64,000 bases of DNA from Fulvitalea axinellae. GTDB taxonomy: Bacteria > Bacteroidota > Bacteroidia > Cytophagales > Cyclobacteriaceae. Where the stretch lies: the NCBI RefSeq assembly GCF_036492835.1, contig NZ_AP025314.1, positions 2,336,010 through 2,400,009 of the forward strand. The letters run 5' to 3'. Each line of letters opens with the position of its first letter. The stretch's first letter is position 1. The notes under the pieces were generated by a model. That model was not told where the DNA came from and did not search any database. It worked only from the letters and a program-made list of their open reading frames with translations. Made by a program: the position numbers and the translations under genes. Of the stretch, positions 54,051 to 63,900 are shown piece by piece.

Positions 54051-55214
54051 ATGAGTTTCAAAGGGAGAAAAGACATTTTGATTGAAAGGCATATGGAAGG
54101 TAGCCTGAACGCTAAGGAAGAGGAAGAGCTTTGGCGTTGGCTTAATTCTAACCGTAAAAACCAAGATGTTTTTGAATCAAGAATATCCCTAACATTGGAA
54201 GGAAAGCCATTGCCTGAAGGAGTTCTTTCGGAACGGGAAGCTTTGTCGGATGTGAAAAAAAGAATTGTCGCACATGAAAACCGTCATGTACGATTGTGGT
54301 GGCGTAGGTCTGCGATTGCCTCTGCCGTGGTCTTGCTCGTTCTTTTAGGGTTCTTTTCGCAAGAATGGGGTGATAGAGGAGATGGAGTATTGAATGTTGC
54401 TGGTAGCGAAAATGTTATACTAACGTTGTCGGATGGCAATGAGGTGGCTTTGACCGAGAATGTCAGTAGATTGGAAGATGTGAAAGGAAAAGGCTTTGTG
54501 GGAGTCTGGAATGGTAAAAGCCTGAGTTATCAAGCGAATGGATTTCAGAGTTTGAGCGAAACTTTTAATACAGTTCGTGTTCCTAGCGGGAAACGTTTTT
54601 CGATTACGCTATCTGATGGAAGCCAAATAGAAATGAATTCGGAAACAGAGCTACGGTACCCGGTTGTTTTTAAGGGGAATGAACGGAATATAGAATTGCT
54701 AAGTGGTGAAATCTATTGTAAAATAGCTAAAAACAAACATAAACCGTTTTATGTAAATTCTAGTCGGTTGCGTTTAAGGGTATTGGGTACAAGCTTCAAT
54801 TTTAGCGCTTACCAAAACGAAAGAAAGAGTAGTGCGGTATTGGTGGAAGGAAGTGTGGGAATTATACCTCGTAATGATGTTTTCGATATCAAAAAAGCAA
54901 TTCTACTGGATCCGGGAGAAGCCTTGGTTTATGATAAAATGATAAAGAAAGTCGTTAAATCGAAAGTGAGGGTAGCCGATTATACCGCATGGAAAGACGG
55001 TAAACTTATTTTTAAAACTATGCCGTTAAATGAGCTATTGCTTAGGTTGGGTAGGTGGTATGGTGTTCGTATAGAGGACCGGACAGGGCGTGGGGACAGT
55101 TATACTTATAGTGGCACTTTTGACGAGGAAAGTATTGAGGAAGCCTTAGACGCATTATCAAAGTTATGTGATTTTAACTTTCGGCTTACGGATAACGGAG
55201 TAGTGGTTGAATAA
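54051..55214 (+). CDS. FecR-family anti-sigma factor
   Basis: This is a 387-residue inner membrane protein. A ~70-residue cytoplasmic part (ILIERHMEGSLNAKEEEELWRWL) is followed by a transmembrane helix near residue 85-101 (SAIASAVVLLVLLGFFS). Then comes the periplasmic FecR domain (VRVPSGKRFSITLSDGSQIEMN, LRLRVLGTSFNFSAY). The C-terminal DUF4974-like end (MPLNELLLRLGRWYGVRIE, NFRLTDNGVVVE) resembles an STN fold. It holds the ECF sigma factor inactive and receives the signal from the STN domain of the next gene's SusC. Confidence 0.93.
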   Translation: MSFKGRKDILIERHMEGSLNAKEEEELWRWLNSNRKNQDVFESRISLTLEGKPLPEGVLSEREALSDVKKRIVAHENRHVRLWWRRSAIASAVVLLVLLGFFSQEWGDRGDGVLNVAGSENVILTLSDGNEVALTENVSRLEDVKGKGFVGVWNGKSLSYQANGFQSLSETFNTVRVPSGKRFSITLSDGSQIEMNSETELRYPVVFKGNERNIELLSGEIYCKIAKNKHKPFYVNSSRLRLRVLGTSFNFSAYQNERKSSAVLVEGSVGIIPRNDVFDIKKAILLDPGEALVYDKMIKKVVKSKVRVADYTAWKDGKLIFKTMPLNELLLRLGRWYGVRIEDRTGRGDSYTYSGTFDEESIEEALDALSKLCDFNFRLTDNGVVVE

Positions 55215-55446
55215 AAAACTGGGGATTTTTAAATGGGTGTTAGTGGTTAAGTTACCCCAAAACGAACGATACGAGTTTTTGAAATACTTTTTGCGAAGAA
55301 CTTAATTGTTAATCAGAATATTGAATCGAAAAATAGAAAGGAGGGATATGAATTAAAGAAAGTTACGGGTAAACAAGAAGGCGGCCCGTTATGACCGCCC
55401 TCAAGTAATTTTTGTAAAAGCGTCCAACTTTTAACAAAACAAAGAT

Positions 55447-58400
55447 ATGAATGATTTTTATAAAATCTCTTTCGCATACTGGCGAAAGACAGGAATTCTA
55501 TTGTCTTTTATTATTTTACTCCTGCCACCGCTCGCCGCGGGAGCTGTTGACAGCGGAAATGTTGTTAAACTGAAGTTCGAAAATGAGCGGCTTGAAGTAA
55601 TCTTGGCCGAAATAGGCAAACAAACTAGCAAGAAGATCCTCTTTAGGGACAGTGACTTGGCTCCTTATGTTAAGGTTTCCGTGCAAGGTGAGTATCGGTT
55701 ACAAGAGGCGTTGGAGTGTGCCCTCAGTAATTCGGACTTGTCTTTTGAAGTGGTAAAGAACCAGATTATCATTAAAAAAAAAGTGCGGGAGGCGGTGAAG
55801 ACGTCTTTGCTGTTGCAGGATAAAAAACGAATGGTGAACGGAAGGGTGGTTTCGGCGTCGGAAAAAGATGGCCTTCCGGGAGTTAATGTCGTGATCAAAG
55901 GAACAAGCCAAGGCGTGATTACTGACGTGGCGGGCAACTTCAGCATTGAGTTGCCGGATAACGCTGACAATGTTCTTGTGTTCACTTCTGTAGGATTCAA
56001 AAAACAGGAAGTCCGTATTGGTAACCAAACTACTGTGGAGGTTACGCTTGACGAAGACCTCTCGGAACTTGAAGAAGTGGTTGTGGTCGGATATGGGGTG
56101 CAGAAAAAAGCCAACCTGACCGGCGCCACTACTACAGTCAAGATGAACGACGTACTGGGATCAAGGCCTCTGAATCGCGCTGCCGAGGCGTTGCAGGGAG
56201 CCGTTCCCGGTCTTCAGATTACTATGAATAGCGGTCAGCCCGGCGCTACGGGACAATCGATTAATATTCGGGGTATGACCTCGATTAACGGAGGGGAGCC
56301 TTTGGTTTTGGCCGATAACGTCCCTGTTAATATCAATGATATTAATCCGAACGACATTGAGTCTGTCACAGTATTGAAAGATGCCGCCGCCTCATCGATT
56401 TATGGTGCCCGCGCGGCATTCGGAGTGATATTGATAACCACGAAGAAGAGTAGTACGGAAAAAGTAAGGTTTTCATACTCCAATTCTTTCGGCGTGAGTT
56501 CTCCGGTGGAATTACCGAAGGCCGCAAGCCCGATTGAATTTATTGGAGCCTTAAAAGATTGGGGTGTTGATACTTACTGGTCACAGGGGCAGGATATTGC
56601 CAAGTGGCATGACCTTATAGGAGAATATAATGCGAATCCGTCCAAATACCCTGAGGGCTTTACAGAAGTGGGGGGAATTCGTTATCAATTGGCGGGTTCT
56701 GATGTGATGGATGAGTTTCTGAACGATAGCGGTTTCAAGCAAATCCATAACTTTAGTATTGACGGAGGGAATGGAAAAACGAATTATCGCGTGTCTGTTG
56801 GATATACCGATGATGACGGTATAATGGTTTCCAATCGTGACAGAATGAAGAGGTATAACCTGAGTACATATTTGGGAACCAAAATTCTGGATAACCTTAC
56901 GGCGGAAACCAGATTGTTTTATGTCAATACCGAAACTACTTTTCCAGACGCAAACTATTCGGGAGCGGTAAGGCAAGGGATTACGATTTATCCTACAGGA
57001 AATCATAAAATGGATGATGGTTCTGAGTTGCCTTACGGTACTCCGGCGAACCAAGTCCTGAATTCGGCGCCGAACGAGCGGAGTAACGGCAATATCCGTT
57101 TGTTCGGTAGCCTGAAGTATGAGCCGATAAAGGATTTGGCGATTACGGGCGAATACACTTATGAGAATAAAGCTATGGATCAAATATTCATTAATGACGA
57201 TCCTGTTTTTGTCTCACCAAGCCAATTTACCAAGATTGGTGGAGTGAAAAATAATACTAGCTACAGTAAGCAGTTCTCGGTAAATCGTTATCATGCTGTC
57301 AACGTTTACGCTAATTATTCCAAGCAGCTTTTCGGAGCCCACAATATCTCCTTAACCGCCGGCTATAACTATGAGAAAACGGCGTATGAACAGGTATGGG
57401 CTAAAAAAATGGCGTTGATTAATACGGATTTGCCGTCTCTGTCCGGTGCGTCAGGAACGCTTACCGCTGGTGATGGCTTTCATGAATGGGCTGTAATGGG
57501 AAGTTTCGCCCGCTTTAATTATAATTATAAGGAGCGTTATTTTCTTGAGGCGAATGGCCGTTATGATGGATCCTCGCGTTTCCCGAAAGGTGAGCGTTAC
57601 GGATTCTTCCCTTCGGTATCCGCTGGTTGGAATATTACGAATGAGACCTTTATGGCTTCTCAAAAGATTTTTGACTTGCTTAAGGTCAGAGCCTCTTGGG
57701 GAAATGTGGGGAACCAGATAGTAAAGCAAGGAGGAACGCAACTATACTACCCAGCCATACCGGGAATGCCGACTTACAAGACTAGTTGGGTTTCTCCAAA
57801 TAATAATGAGAAATTCTTGACCCTGGCGCCACCGGCTTTAGTAAGTTCCAACTTTACGTGGGAGCAGGTTAGGACGATTAATTACGGGCTTGACGTAGCG
57901 GCTTTCAAGAATAAGTTAACGGCCAATTTCGATTGGTTTACCCGAACTACATACGATATGATAGCGATGGGGGCGGAGTTGCCGGCCGTATTAGGTACAT
58001 CCGCTCCTAGGGCAAACGTAGCGGATTTGAAATCATACGGTTGGGAGTTAAGCCTTGGCTGGCGCCAATCAATAGGGGATTGGAGCTATTCTTTAGGCTT
58101 TAACCTTTCGGACAACCGCGCCGAGATTACCAAATTCGATAATGAGGAAGGTTTGCTGTCGCAAAATTACGAAGGAAAGATGATCGGCGAGATTTGGGGT
58201 TACGAAACAGACGGTTTCTATAGCGTTGATGATTTCGTTGACGGAAGCCTGAAAGATAACCTCACGGGAGGAAAACTGAAAGAGGGTGTCGTAAAGTTTA
58301 AAGGGGTAAATCCAAACCCGGGAGACATTAAATATAAAGACCTTAACGGTGACGGAGAAATAAATTGGGGTAATGAGACCTTGGATGACCCGGGGGACAA

Positions 58401-58911
58401 AAAGGTGATAGGAAATAATCACCGTCGTTTCCAATATGGAATAAACGCTTCGGTTGGTTGGAAGAATTTCGACTTAAGCGTATTTGTACAAGGTGTAGGA
58501 AAGCGTGATTTGTGGGTGAGTAATGACATGATGTGGGCCTACCGGACGCAGTTTGATAACGTTTGGGCTCACCAGTTGGACTATTGGACTCCGGAGAATA
58601 CGGACGCTTATTATATGCGAAATTATGCTTTTAGTTCCGCCAATTATAAGAATGGTCAAAAAAAACAGACTAAATATTTGCAAGACGGTGCATATTGGAA
58701 CCTCAAAAACGTAACCCTTGGTTATTCCTTGCCCGAGGCTGTTATTGAGAAACTTCGTTTGTCAAGTTTCCGGGTATACTTCTCAGGGGAAAACATGTTT
58801 GTCAATGACCAAATGCCTGAAGGCATGAACCCTGAATTTAAGGATAAAGGTATGGGAAATGCTTATCCGTTTATGAAACAGTACACCGTCGGGCTTAATG
58901 TATCATTCTAA
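55447..58911 (+). CDS. SusC/RagA-family TonB-linked outer membrane transducer with STN domain
   Basis: This is a 1154-residue transporter. After the signal (LLPPLAAGA) an STN domain lies at ~35-115 (KFENERLEVILAEIGKQTSKKILF, ALECALSNSDLSFEVV). A carboxypeptidase-regulatory-like domain follows (VNGRVVSASEKDGLPGVNVV), then the SusC plug (EEVVVVGYGVQKKANLTGATTTV, LQGAVPGLQITMNSGQPG, VTVLKDAAASSIYGARAAFGVILITTK) and the barrel ending QYTVGLNVSF. The STN domain makes this one a transducer of the FecI/FecR type, unlike the two earlier SusC proteins. It lies 232 bp after fecR; the gap contains a short GC hairpin (55380-55399) and possible leader structures. The likely ligand is GlcNAc-containing glycan, inferred from the neighbouring GH20 and GH85. 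Confidence 0.96.
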   Translation: MNDFYKISFAYWRKTGILLSFIILLLPPLAAGAVDSGNVVKLKFENERLEVILAEIGKQTSKKILFRDSDLAPYVKVSVQGEYRLQEALECALSNSDLSFEVVKNQIIIKKKVREAVKTSLLLQDKKRMVNGRVVSASEKDGLPGVNVVIKGTSQGVITDVAGNFSIELPDNADNVLVFTSVGFKKQEVRIGNQTTVEVTLDEDLSELEEVVVVGYGVQKKANLTGATTTVKMNDVLGSRPLNRAAEALQGAVPGLQITMNSGQPGATGQSINIRGMTSINGGEPLVLADNVPVNINDINPNDIESVTVLKDAAASSIYGARAAFGVILITTKKSSTEKVRFSYSNSFGVSSPVELPKAASPIEFIGALKDWGVDTYWSQGQDIAKWHDLIGEYNANPSKYPEGFTEVGGIRYQLAGSDVMDEFLNDSGFKQIHNFSIDGGNGKTNYRVSVGYTDDDGIMVSNRDRMKRYNLSTYLGTKILDNLTAETRLFYVNTETTFPDANYSGAVRQGITIYPTGNHKMDDGSELPYGTPANQVLNSAPNERSNGNIRLFGSLKYEPIKDLAITGEYTYENKAMDQIFINDDPVFVSPSQFTKIGGVKNNTSYSKQFSVNRYHAVNVYANYSKQLFGAHNISLTAGYNYEKTAYEQVWAKKMALINTDLPSLSGASGTLTAGDGFHEWAVMGSFARFNYNYKERYFLEANGRYDGSSRFPKGERYGFFPSVSAGWNITNETFMASQKIFDLLKVRASWGNVGNQIVKQGGTQLYYPAIPGMPTYKTSWVSPNNNEKFLTLAPPALVSSNFTWEQVRTINYGLDVAAFKNKLTANFDWFTRTTYDMIAMGAELPAVLGTSAPRANVADLKSYGWELSLGWRQSIGDWSYSLGFNLSDNRAEITKFDNEEGLLSQNYEGKMIGEIWGYETDGFYSVDDFVDGSLKDNLTGGKLKEGVVKFKGVNPNPGDIKYKDLNGDGEINWGNETLDDPGDKKVIGNNHRRFQYGINASVGWKNFDLSVFVQGVGKRDLWVSNDMMWAYRTQFDNVWAHQLDYWTPENTDAYYMRNYAFSSANYKNGQKKQTKYLQDGAYWNLKNVTLGYSLPEAVIEKLRLSSFRVYFSGENMFVNDQMPEGMNPEFKDKGMGNAYPFMKQYTVGLNVSF

Positions 58912-58923
58912 AAGGCAAAAACG

Positions 58924-60726
58924 ATGAAAAGAAATATTTTTCCGATAATGGCTTTGGCGCTCGTTTGTCTTTTTAGCGCCTGTGACGACGATCTGGAACG
59001 CTTGCCCAAAGACGAGCTTACGGTACCGACCACATTCACGACATATGAGAATATCCAGACTTACGCTTGGCAGTTTTATGGGATCTTCGGGAATTATCAC
59101 CGTGGCCTGATTGACCGAGACGAATACTCTGGGGATTTGATGATGAATGGAAAAAACCCTAACGGTGATGAATGGCTGTGGAAAAGGATTACTGTTCCAA
59201 CCTCGTCGGGCTTATATAACGAAAATTATAAGCGAATCCGGGCTATAAACCTTATGCTTGATAATCTGGAAAACAGTTCGCTTAATGAAAAAGATGCGGA
59301 GCATTGGAAAGCTGTTGGATTGTTTTTTCGCTCGTATCATTATTTCGAGCTTCTGAAGGCTTATGGCGGAGTGCCTTGGATTGATAAATATATCGACGAC
59401 TCGGACAAAGATTATCTTTATGGGCCAAGGGCAAGTCGTGACGAATTGGCCAAACATATTCTGGATGATTTGAAGTGGGCTGAGTCGAAAATCAAGAAAG
59501 ATGGAGATGGCCCCAACTCAATCAACACGAATGTTGTAAGGGCCATGATTTCCAGGTTTGCCTTGTTTGAGGGAACTTGGAGAAAATACCACGGCCTGGG
59601 AGGTGAAAAGGAATATCTTCAGGCTTGCGCCGACTATTCCAAAAAGTTGATGGATGACGCTCCGCAAATGCACGGAAGTTATGACGAGATTTATAACTCG
59701 CCTAACCTAGCGGGCATGCCGGGCATTATCTTATACAAACAATATGAACCTGACCAGCATGTGCATAATACCACTCAGTGGAACCGTAGCAGTGAGGCTA
59801 TCAGGTGGGATTTGACCAAAAAAGCGGCGGACATGTTCCTTTGTACCGACGGGAAAACCCGCTGGAATAGCCCGCTTTTTGACGGAGACAAGAATCCTTA
59901 TGACGAGTTTCGGAACAGGGACCGCAGAATGTATTATATCATCACGCCTCCTTATGAGGTGGTCGGCCGTGTGGACGGAAATAAGCGAAAGTGGAAGCAC
60001 ACGGATAATTCGGCTCACAGGGAATACATTGATCTGATGGAGAAGCTTTCGGGTGAAAAGTTCAAACGCTTGCCAGAGAACAATTGGACCGGTTTTATCC
60101 AGCCGATTATGCCAAATTACAGGGATGCGGGTTCTCAAAAATTGCCGTTTGACCCTGGATATAACGTGACCGGTACAGGCTACAAGTGCTGGAAATGGTA
60201 TAATAACCATCAGGTCAGTATCGCTTGGAAAGACTTTACGGACCAGCCATTGTTCCGCATTGGGGAAGTGTTGTTAAACTATGCCGAAGCGAAATACGAA
60301 CTGGGGCAATTTGACCAAAGTGTCGCAGACAAAACGGTGAATCGCTTGCGGGTCAGGGGAGAAGTGGCGTCAATGGCGGTAGCTCAAATAAACGCTAATT
60401 TTGACCCGAAACGCAATGCGAAAGTGGACCCGGTTCTCTGGGAAATCCGCCGTGAACGTGCTGTGGAGCTGATGTGCGACGGTTTCCGTTTTGATGACCT
60501 TCGTCGTTGGAAAATGATGAACGACGAGGCTGCCAAAGAGAAATTGGGACGTTATATTGTTGGAGCCGAGTTTAACAATAAACTTCCAATACAAGGCGGT
60601 AAAGCCGAAGGCTATATTTCCCGGATTGGTGTGCCTCCAGCGTTTCCTGACCATTATTATTTGCACCCAATCCCTAGCAACCAGATTGTTTTGAATGAGA
60701 AATTAACTCAAAACCCTGGTTGGTAA
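58924..60726 (+). CDS. RagB/SusD-family lipoprotein (pair 3)
   Basis: This is a 600-residue lipoprotein (signal ending VCLFSAC-DDD), 12 bp after its SusC. SusD features are LPKDELTVPTTFTTYENIQTYAWQFYG, FFRSYHYFELLKAYGGVPWIDKY, LFRIGEVLLNYAEAKYELGQFD and EIRRERAVELMCDGFRFDDLRRW, and the end YYLHPIPSNQIVLNEKLTQNPGW. It binds glycan at the surface as part of the SusCD complex. A strong hairpin terminator follows immediately, so the downstream GH85 gene receives only read-through or its own transcript. Confidence 0.96.
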   Translation: MKRNIFPIMALALVCLFSACDDDLERLPKDELTVPTTFTTYENIQTYAWQFYGIFGNYHRGLIDRDEYSGDLMMNGKNPNGDEWLWKRITVPTSSGLYNENYKRIRAINLMLDNLENSSLNEKDAEHWKAVGLFFRSYHYFELLKAYGGVPWIDKYIDDSDKDYLYGPRASRDELAKHILDDLKWAESKIKKDGDGPNSINTNVVRAMISRFALFEGTWRKYHGLGGEKEYLQACADYSKKLMDDAPQMHGSYDEIYNSPNLAGMPGIILYKQYEPDQHVHNTTQWNRSSEAIRWDLTKKAADMFLCTDGKTRWNSPLFDGDKNPYDEFRNRDRRMYYIITPPYEVVGRVDGNKRKWKHTDNSAHREYIDLMEKLSGEKFKRLPENNWTGFIQPIMPNYRDAGSQKLPFDPGYNVTGTGYKCWKWYNNHQVSIAWKDFTDQPLFRIGEVLLNYAEAKYELGQFDQSVADKTVNRLRVRGEVASMAVAQINANFDPKRNAKVDPVLWEIRRERAVELMCDGFRFDDLRRWKMMNDEAAKEKLGRYIVGAEFNNKLPIQGGKAEGYISRIGVPPAFPDHYYLHPIPSNQIVLNEKLTQNPGW

Positions 60727-60731
60727 TCTAC

Positions 60732-60774
60732 GGTTTGCCCGCTTTGTCGGGCAAACCTGCTTTTATTTTTTTGA
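60732..60774 (+). terminator. rho-independent terminator after SusD
   Basis: A perfect 10-bp stem (GGTTTGCCCG at 60732-60741 with CGGGCAAACC at 60748-60757), 6-nt loop and a T-rich tail (TTTTATTTTTTT). It lies between susD and the GH85 gene and probably sets their expression ratio. Confidence 0.85.
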
Positions 60775-60980
60775 ACATCCAGTGATGTAATGATCATAAA
60801 TTCATTCAAGTCCTCGGCCATTCACTGAAATGGTAAAACGATTTGATTGCCATTGGATATATGGCTTGGGACCTTCGCTTAAAGGTGCTGGCTTTGGAAT
60901 ACCTAAATAGATCGCCTTGTAAGATCCAAGTTAAGGCGTAATTGTGACCAATTTAGATTTATGAATTGAAAAATTTTTAC

Positions 60981-63900
60981 ATGAAAAAATTATATTCATT
61001 TTTAATAGCGATACTCTGGTGTGGCATCAGCTACTGCCAGACTAGTCCGCAACATCCGTTTTATTACACCTATCCGATGGATGATACGAAAATATGGGAA
61101 TGGTGGGATGATTACGAAGTAGGAGATCCTCTTTGCGAAGATGACGCGTTTTTTATTTCGAGAGTCAGGCTTAAAAAGAGGTTTGTAAACAAAGCGACCC
61201 AAGTGAATCCAAATTTGGATCCCAAAAGAAGGGTTTGCTCATGGGACCCTATCGGTACGGAGGACAAGAGATGGAAGCAATTGCCCCGTTATAATTTCAA
61301 CTCCGATAACTTCAGTATGTGGCAATACTTGGACGTGCACGGTAACTGGGGAAACCATTTTTTGCGTGCTCCGGCGGGGTACCAAAACGTGGCCAGCAGA
61401 AACGGAGTGCAGACGGGAAGCTTACTCTTTCTGGATTGGATGGAGCCTATCGGCCCTAATTCAAACACGGCGCATAGTAACTTGCTAATGTGGCTCTCCG
61501 CTAAAAACTCGGACGGAACATTTAAAAATACCCGTAAGCTTGCCCGTTTTCTCAAATACTATGGTATGACGGGGCTGGGGATTGATGGCGAGGCCAGTTT
61601 TACGCCGCAGTCTGCAGATCGTTTGCAAGACGCCTTCAGGGATTTGAACGTAAAGGCTAAAGAAGAAGGGGTGGAAGGCTTCCAGATTCTATGGTATGAC
61701 GCTCAGAACAATGACGGGAATATTGATTGGTATAACGGTCTGACGCAGAGAAACCGGGATTGGTTTTTTAAGAATGGAGAGTATGTATTCAAAACCTTCC
61801 TGCTCAACTATAATTTCACCAAAGATAAGAATGAGGCGTCTGTGAGATTCGCTGAGTCTATCGGTGCCGATCCTTATACGGTGTACGCTGGATTCAACCC
61901 TGGCGAAAGAGGCATGTCTCACAACTTCAACGGTGGTCCAGGTACGGGTTGGGAGATTTTGCCCAATTCAAAAATCGGAATATGGTGGTGGGGCGGCTAT
62001 GGAGCCAACACTTACTATGAGGCTAGCGCTGAGCAAGGAGCGGAACCATTAACATGGCAAAAGACTTATCAGAAAAAGTTGGAACTGATTTATTCAGGAG
62101 GCAATCAGAACCCGGCCAATACGCCAGCCATAACCAATACAATCCGTAACCAAAGAAATGAGAGCCTAAAAAGATTTCACGGTATCGCGTCATTGGCTGT
62201 GGCCAAAAGTACGATTACCGAAATGCCATTCGTAACCCGTTTTGGTTTGGGTAACGGTATGCGTTTTTCGGACAAGGGTAAAGTGACATTCGATAAAGGG
62301 TGGTATAATATAGGCATTCAGGATTATCTTCCTACTTGGCGTTGGTGGGTCACCAACGACGGAGGTCAGGTGCCTGCGGACCCGATCAATTTGGAATTAT
62401 CCTTTGATGACGCATACTTTGCGGGCAACTGCTTGAAGGTTTCTGGAAACACGAGCAAGTCTAATGTTAATCTCTTTAAGACCAAACTTGCTATGTCGTC
62501 GCAAGCGGAACTTAAGGTGGTGTATCGGGTAGAAAATGGATCGGACCCGAAAATGAATATCCGCTTGAGCAAAGAAGGGTCGGAAACGATCTTTACAAGG
62601 ATTCCTTTGCCAACCACTGACGGTGATGGTTGGAAAACATATACTTGCCGTTTGGCCGATCACGGAATATCTTCAGGTGATGTGGTGGCAATGCTTGGAA
62701 TAGAAGTGGAAGGCACGGCAAAGGATTATGTCGCTTATATCGGTGAAATTTCCTTAAATGATCCGTCCAAAGCTTTTCAGCCTGCCAAACCCCAGATTTT
62801 GAAATACAAGAATCTGAAAGAAAGTTACGATAAGCTTTCGTTCAAATTGTTTTGGGATAGTAAACCGGGTGCGCCAAAAGGAACGGTTGTTTATAATGAC
62901 GAAGTGGACACTTGGTATTTTGAAATCCTGTTGCAGGAAGGCCAAAGCGAACCTGTGCTGTTGAACGCTTGTACCGAATGGGCCGGCTTGGTGGTTGACG
63001 CCCCTTTGAATCCCGAAAACGGAGAATACAGAATAGGGGTAAGGGCGGTAGCTCCTGATGGTGTCACAAAATCCGAGATCGCATGGACTAGACAGGTGAA
63101 ATCCGCAAGGTTGAGTACGGATGTCGAAGTGGACAGGCCTTATATCAACCCTGGCCAAACGGTCACCCTCAAGCTTAAGGATCCGAACATTTCACAGGCT
63201 AGCTGGGAAATCATTGGAAATGGAATAACCGTTGTAAGCAAAACTGGAACGGAGATTACCTTAAATATGGATCAACTGGGTTCGTATGGAGCGAAGTTGA
63301 TCGTTAGCGGGAATGGACAAACTGTAGAGAAAAACCTGGAAGGCATTTTCAGTGTGATTCCGAAAGAAAACGGTTGTACGCCTCAAATGGAGTTTGTTGC
63401 GGAAAATAATCCCGCTCAGATTCCAACTCCGGCAAAGTTGAAATTTACAGGAATCAAGGGAGAAGGAAAGATTTCAACAGGAGTTCAGGTAAGCACTTTG
63501 GATCATATTGCTTTGAGCGATAAAATTATCGGAACGCAGAACAAATTCACATATGGGTTCTGGTTTAATGCTGATCTGATTGCCAATGACCGAATGCGCC
63601 TATTCGGGAAACGTAGGGAAGACACGGGTACCCGAGATTTTGATATTAAGGTTAGGGCCACTGGAGAGTTGGAATTCTTCTCGAGAAAGTATACTCCAAT
63701 GACTAATGTGTTGAAAAACACAAAAGTGGAGCCCGGAAAGTGGACTCATTTGGCAATGGCTTATAATGGTTCGTCTTTGGTGATTTATATCAATGGCCGT
63801 GAAGTTAGGCGTTGGGAAAATCGTCAGCTGAACCTTCGTCAACATTCTGATGCTTTTATCGTGTTGGGAGATCTCAGCTTTAGAGGCAAGTTCGACGAAC

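Noticed and set aside
55380..55399. Hairpin before the STN-type susC as a terminator
   Set aside because: Only 5 bp of stem with a 10-nt loop and no immediate T-run. It may be a leader structure.
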